Part shown: positions 63,381 to 64,000 of the stretch, piece after piece
Position numbering within the stretch: position 1 is the stretch's first letter
Layout of the letters: each line of letters begins with the position of its first letter
NCBI GenBank assembly: GCA_049840815.1
Contig: JASGJI010000020.1
Coordinates: 1 to 64,000 of the forward strand
Direction of reading: 5' to 3'
DNA: 64,000 nt
Origin: JASGDN01 sp049840815
GTDB lineage: Bacteria; Chloroflexota; Chloroflexia; Thermomicrobiales; UBA6265
Translations under genes and position numbers: made by a program
Notes under the pieces: generated by a model
What the model saw: only the letters and a program-made list of their open reading frames with translations
The model's database searches: none
What the model was told of the DNA's origin: nothing

Positions 63381-64000
63381 ATGCCAGTATCGCGTCCGGA
63401 CGAATCGGTTGACCTTCGATTTCTGCTCGCCGGGACGGAGTACCCGGTGCGCGTGCGTCGCGGCTCGATTGTGCACGAGGCGTTCCATCGGGGCCTGCCG
63501 GAAGAGTATACGGCAGGGCATCGCCTCACATTTCAAACGCAGGATGGAATCGAGATCTTTGCCGACAACTTCGTCGGCGATATCCTCGACGCCTACGGTA
63601 CGGTCGAGATCGTGACCAAGGCCACCCCCATCGCGGGGACGCCCGGCCCCTGGCGGACGATCGGCTTCGACCACCTCGCCATCACCGTCGCCGATCGCAC
63701 CGGCGCGCGCGACTTCTTCCGGGATGTCGTCGGCATGCAGGTGATGCGCGATGATCCGCACCTGACCGTGATGGCGACCGGCCCGACCGCGATCTTTCTC
63801 TTCGACGCAGGCAAGGATGCGCCGCTCTCCACCGGGCGCCCGTCGTCCATCCATCACCTCGGCTTCGTGGTCGACGACCTGGAGCACTGCTTCGCGCATC
63901 TACACGCAATGCGCGACCGGTTCGCCAGCGACTTCGCGTTGCTGGAGCGTGACGAGCGCTGGAGCCTGTATGTGCACTATCGCAACGGCGATGTGACGTT
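63381..64000 (+). CDS. VOC-family (glyoxalase/dioxygenase-like) protein, N-terminal part
   Basis: The frame from ATG 63381 stays open to the window end, at least 206 residues. The first about 75 residues form a beta-rich domain (LRFLLAGTEYPVRVRRGSIV). From about 93, TIGFDHLAITVADRTGARDF, DVVGMQVM and SIHHLGFVVDDLEHC match the VOC fold, with metal-ligand histidines in FDHLAI and HHLGFVV. Function cannot be assigned. AAGGAAG lies about 13 bases upstream. It is divergent from the S41 gene. Confidence 0.8.
   Translation, partial: MPVSRPDESVDLRFLLAGTEYPVRVRRGSIVHEAFHRGLPEEYTAGHRLTFQTQDGIEIFADNFVGDILDAYGTVEIVTKATPIAGTPGPWRTIGFDHLAITVADRTGARDFFRDVVGMQVMRDDPHLTVMATGPTAIFLFDAGKDAPLSTGRPSSIHHLGFVVDDLEHCFAHLHAMRDRFASDFALLERDERWSLYVHYRNGDVT

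Overview
The window is GC-rich (roughly two thirds G+C by eye), gene-dense bacterial chromosome. Several traits point to Chloroflexota, most likely class Thermomicrobia: a large SRP RNA with an Alu domain, a cyanophycin locus, a fused homocysteine methyltransferase/MTHFR, a Leu T-box, a bacterial translin, GTG/TTG starts, and a recurrent TATACT -10 box. This placement is inferred from gene content and was not checked against a database. I see no rRNA, CRISPR array, insertion sequence or prophage.

Layout: 1-5.5 kb is a leftward operon of M20 peptidase, DinG-type exonuclease-helicase, class II FBPase and an unknown gene, joined by 4-base stop/start overlaps. 5.9-9.0 kb holds sdhA-sdhB and a small membrane protein, followed by the SRP RNA. 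9.4-12.9 kb holds small unknowns, a possible toxin-like remnant, a dUTPase/dCTP-deaminase-fold enzyme and an MFS exporter. 13-16.7 kb is the cyanophycin locus (cyanophycinase, cyanophycin synthetase). 16.8-24.6 kb is a rightward housekeeping run: metH/MTHFR fusion, rplS, rnhB, yraN, moaB, hisS, a PIG-L deacetylase and galactokinase. 24.7-30 kb runs leftward: hydroxyacid dehydrogenase, moaA, a Mur-ligase-type CphA paralogue without ATP-grasp, and a CPBP protease. 30.3-35.5 kb runs rightward: parB, prfB with its programmed frameshift, a secreted metallopeptidase, a 2Fe-2S protein and a PAP2 enzyme. 35.8-41 kb holds two unknowns, gcvPB, a ketopantoate-reductase-like gene and a frameshifted Tat-secreted protein. 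41.2-44.2 kb is leuS with a T-box leader that appears to be split by a tRNA-Ala gene. 44.3-53.3 kb holds translin, otsB, DUF192, a cysS/mshC-type gene, rpsF-ssb-rpsR, a parvulin foldase and a membrane protein. 53.4-54.8 kb is a CoxM/CoxS-type pair without a large subunit. 55-64 kb holds a PD-(D/E)XK-like unknown, a winged-helix protein, a cell-surface polysaccharide cluster, an S41 protease and the start of a VOC protein.

Themes: nitrogen storage (cyanophycin), translation (leuS, hisS, prfB, S6/S18/L19, SRP RNA), molybdenum cofactor enzymes (moaA, moaB) alongside a molybdo-hydroxylase-type gene pair, and envelope sugar or polymer synthesis. Many genes end at long, nearly perfect hairpins, most of them without a U-tract. 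The most unusual element is the leuS leader, where a tRNA-Ala gene lies between the T-box sensor and its antiterminator/terminator.
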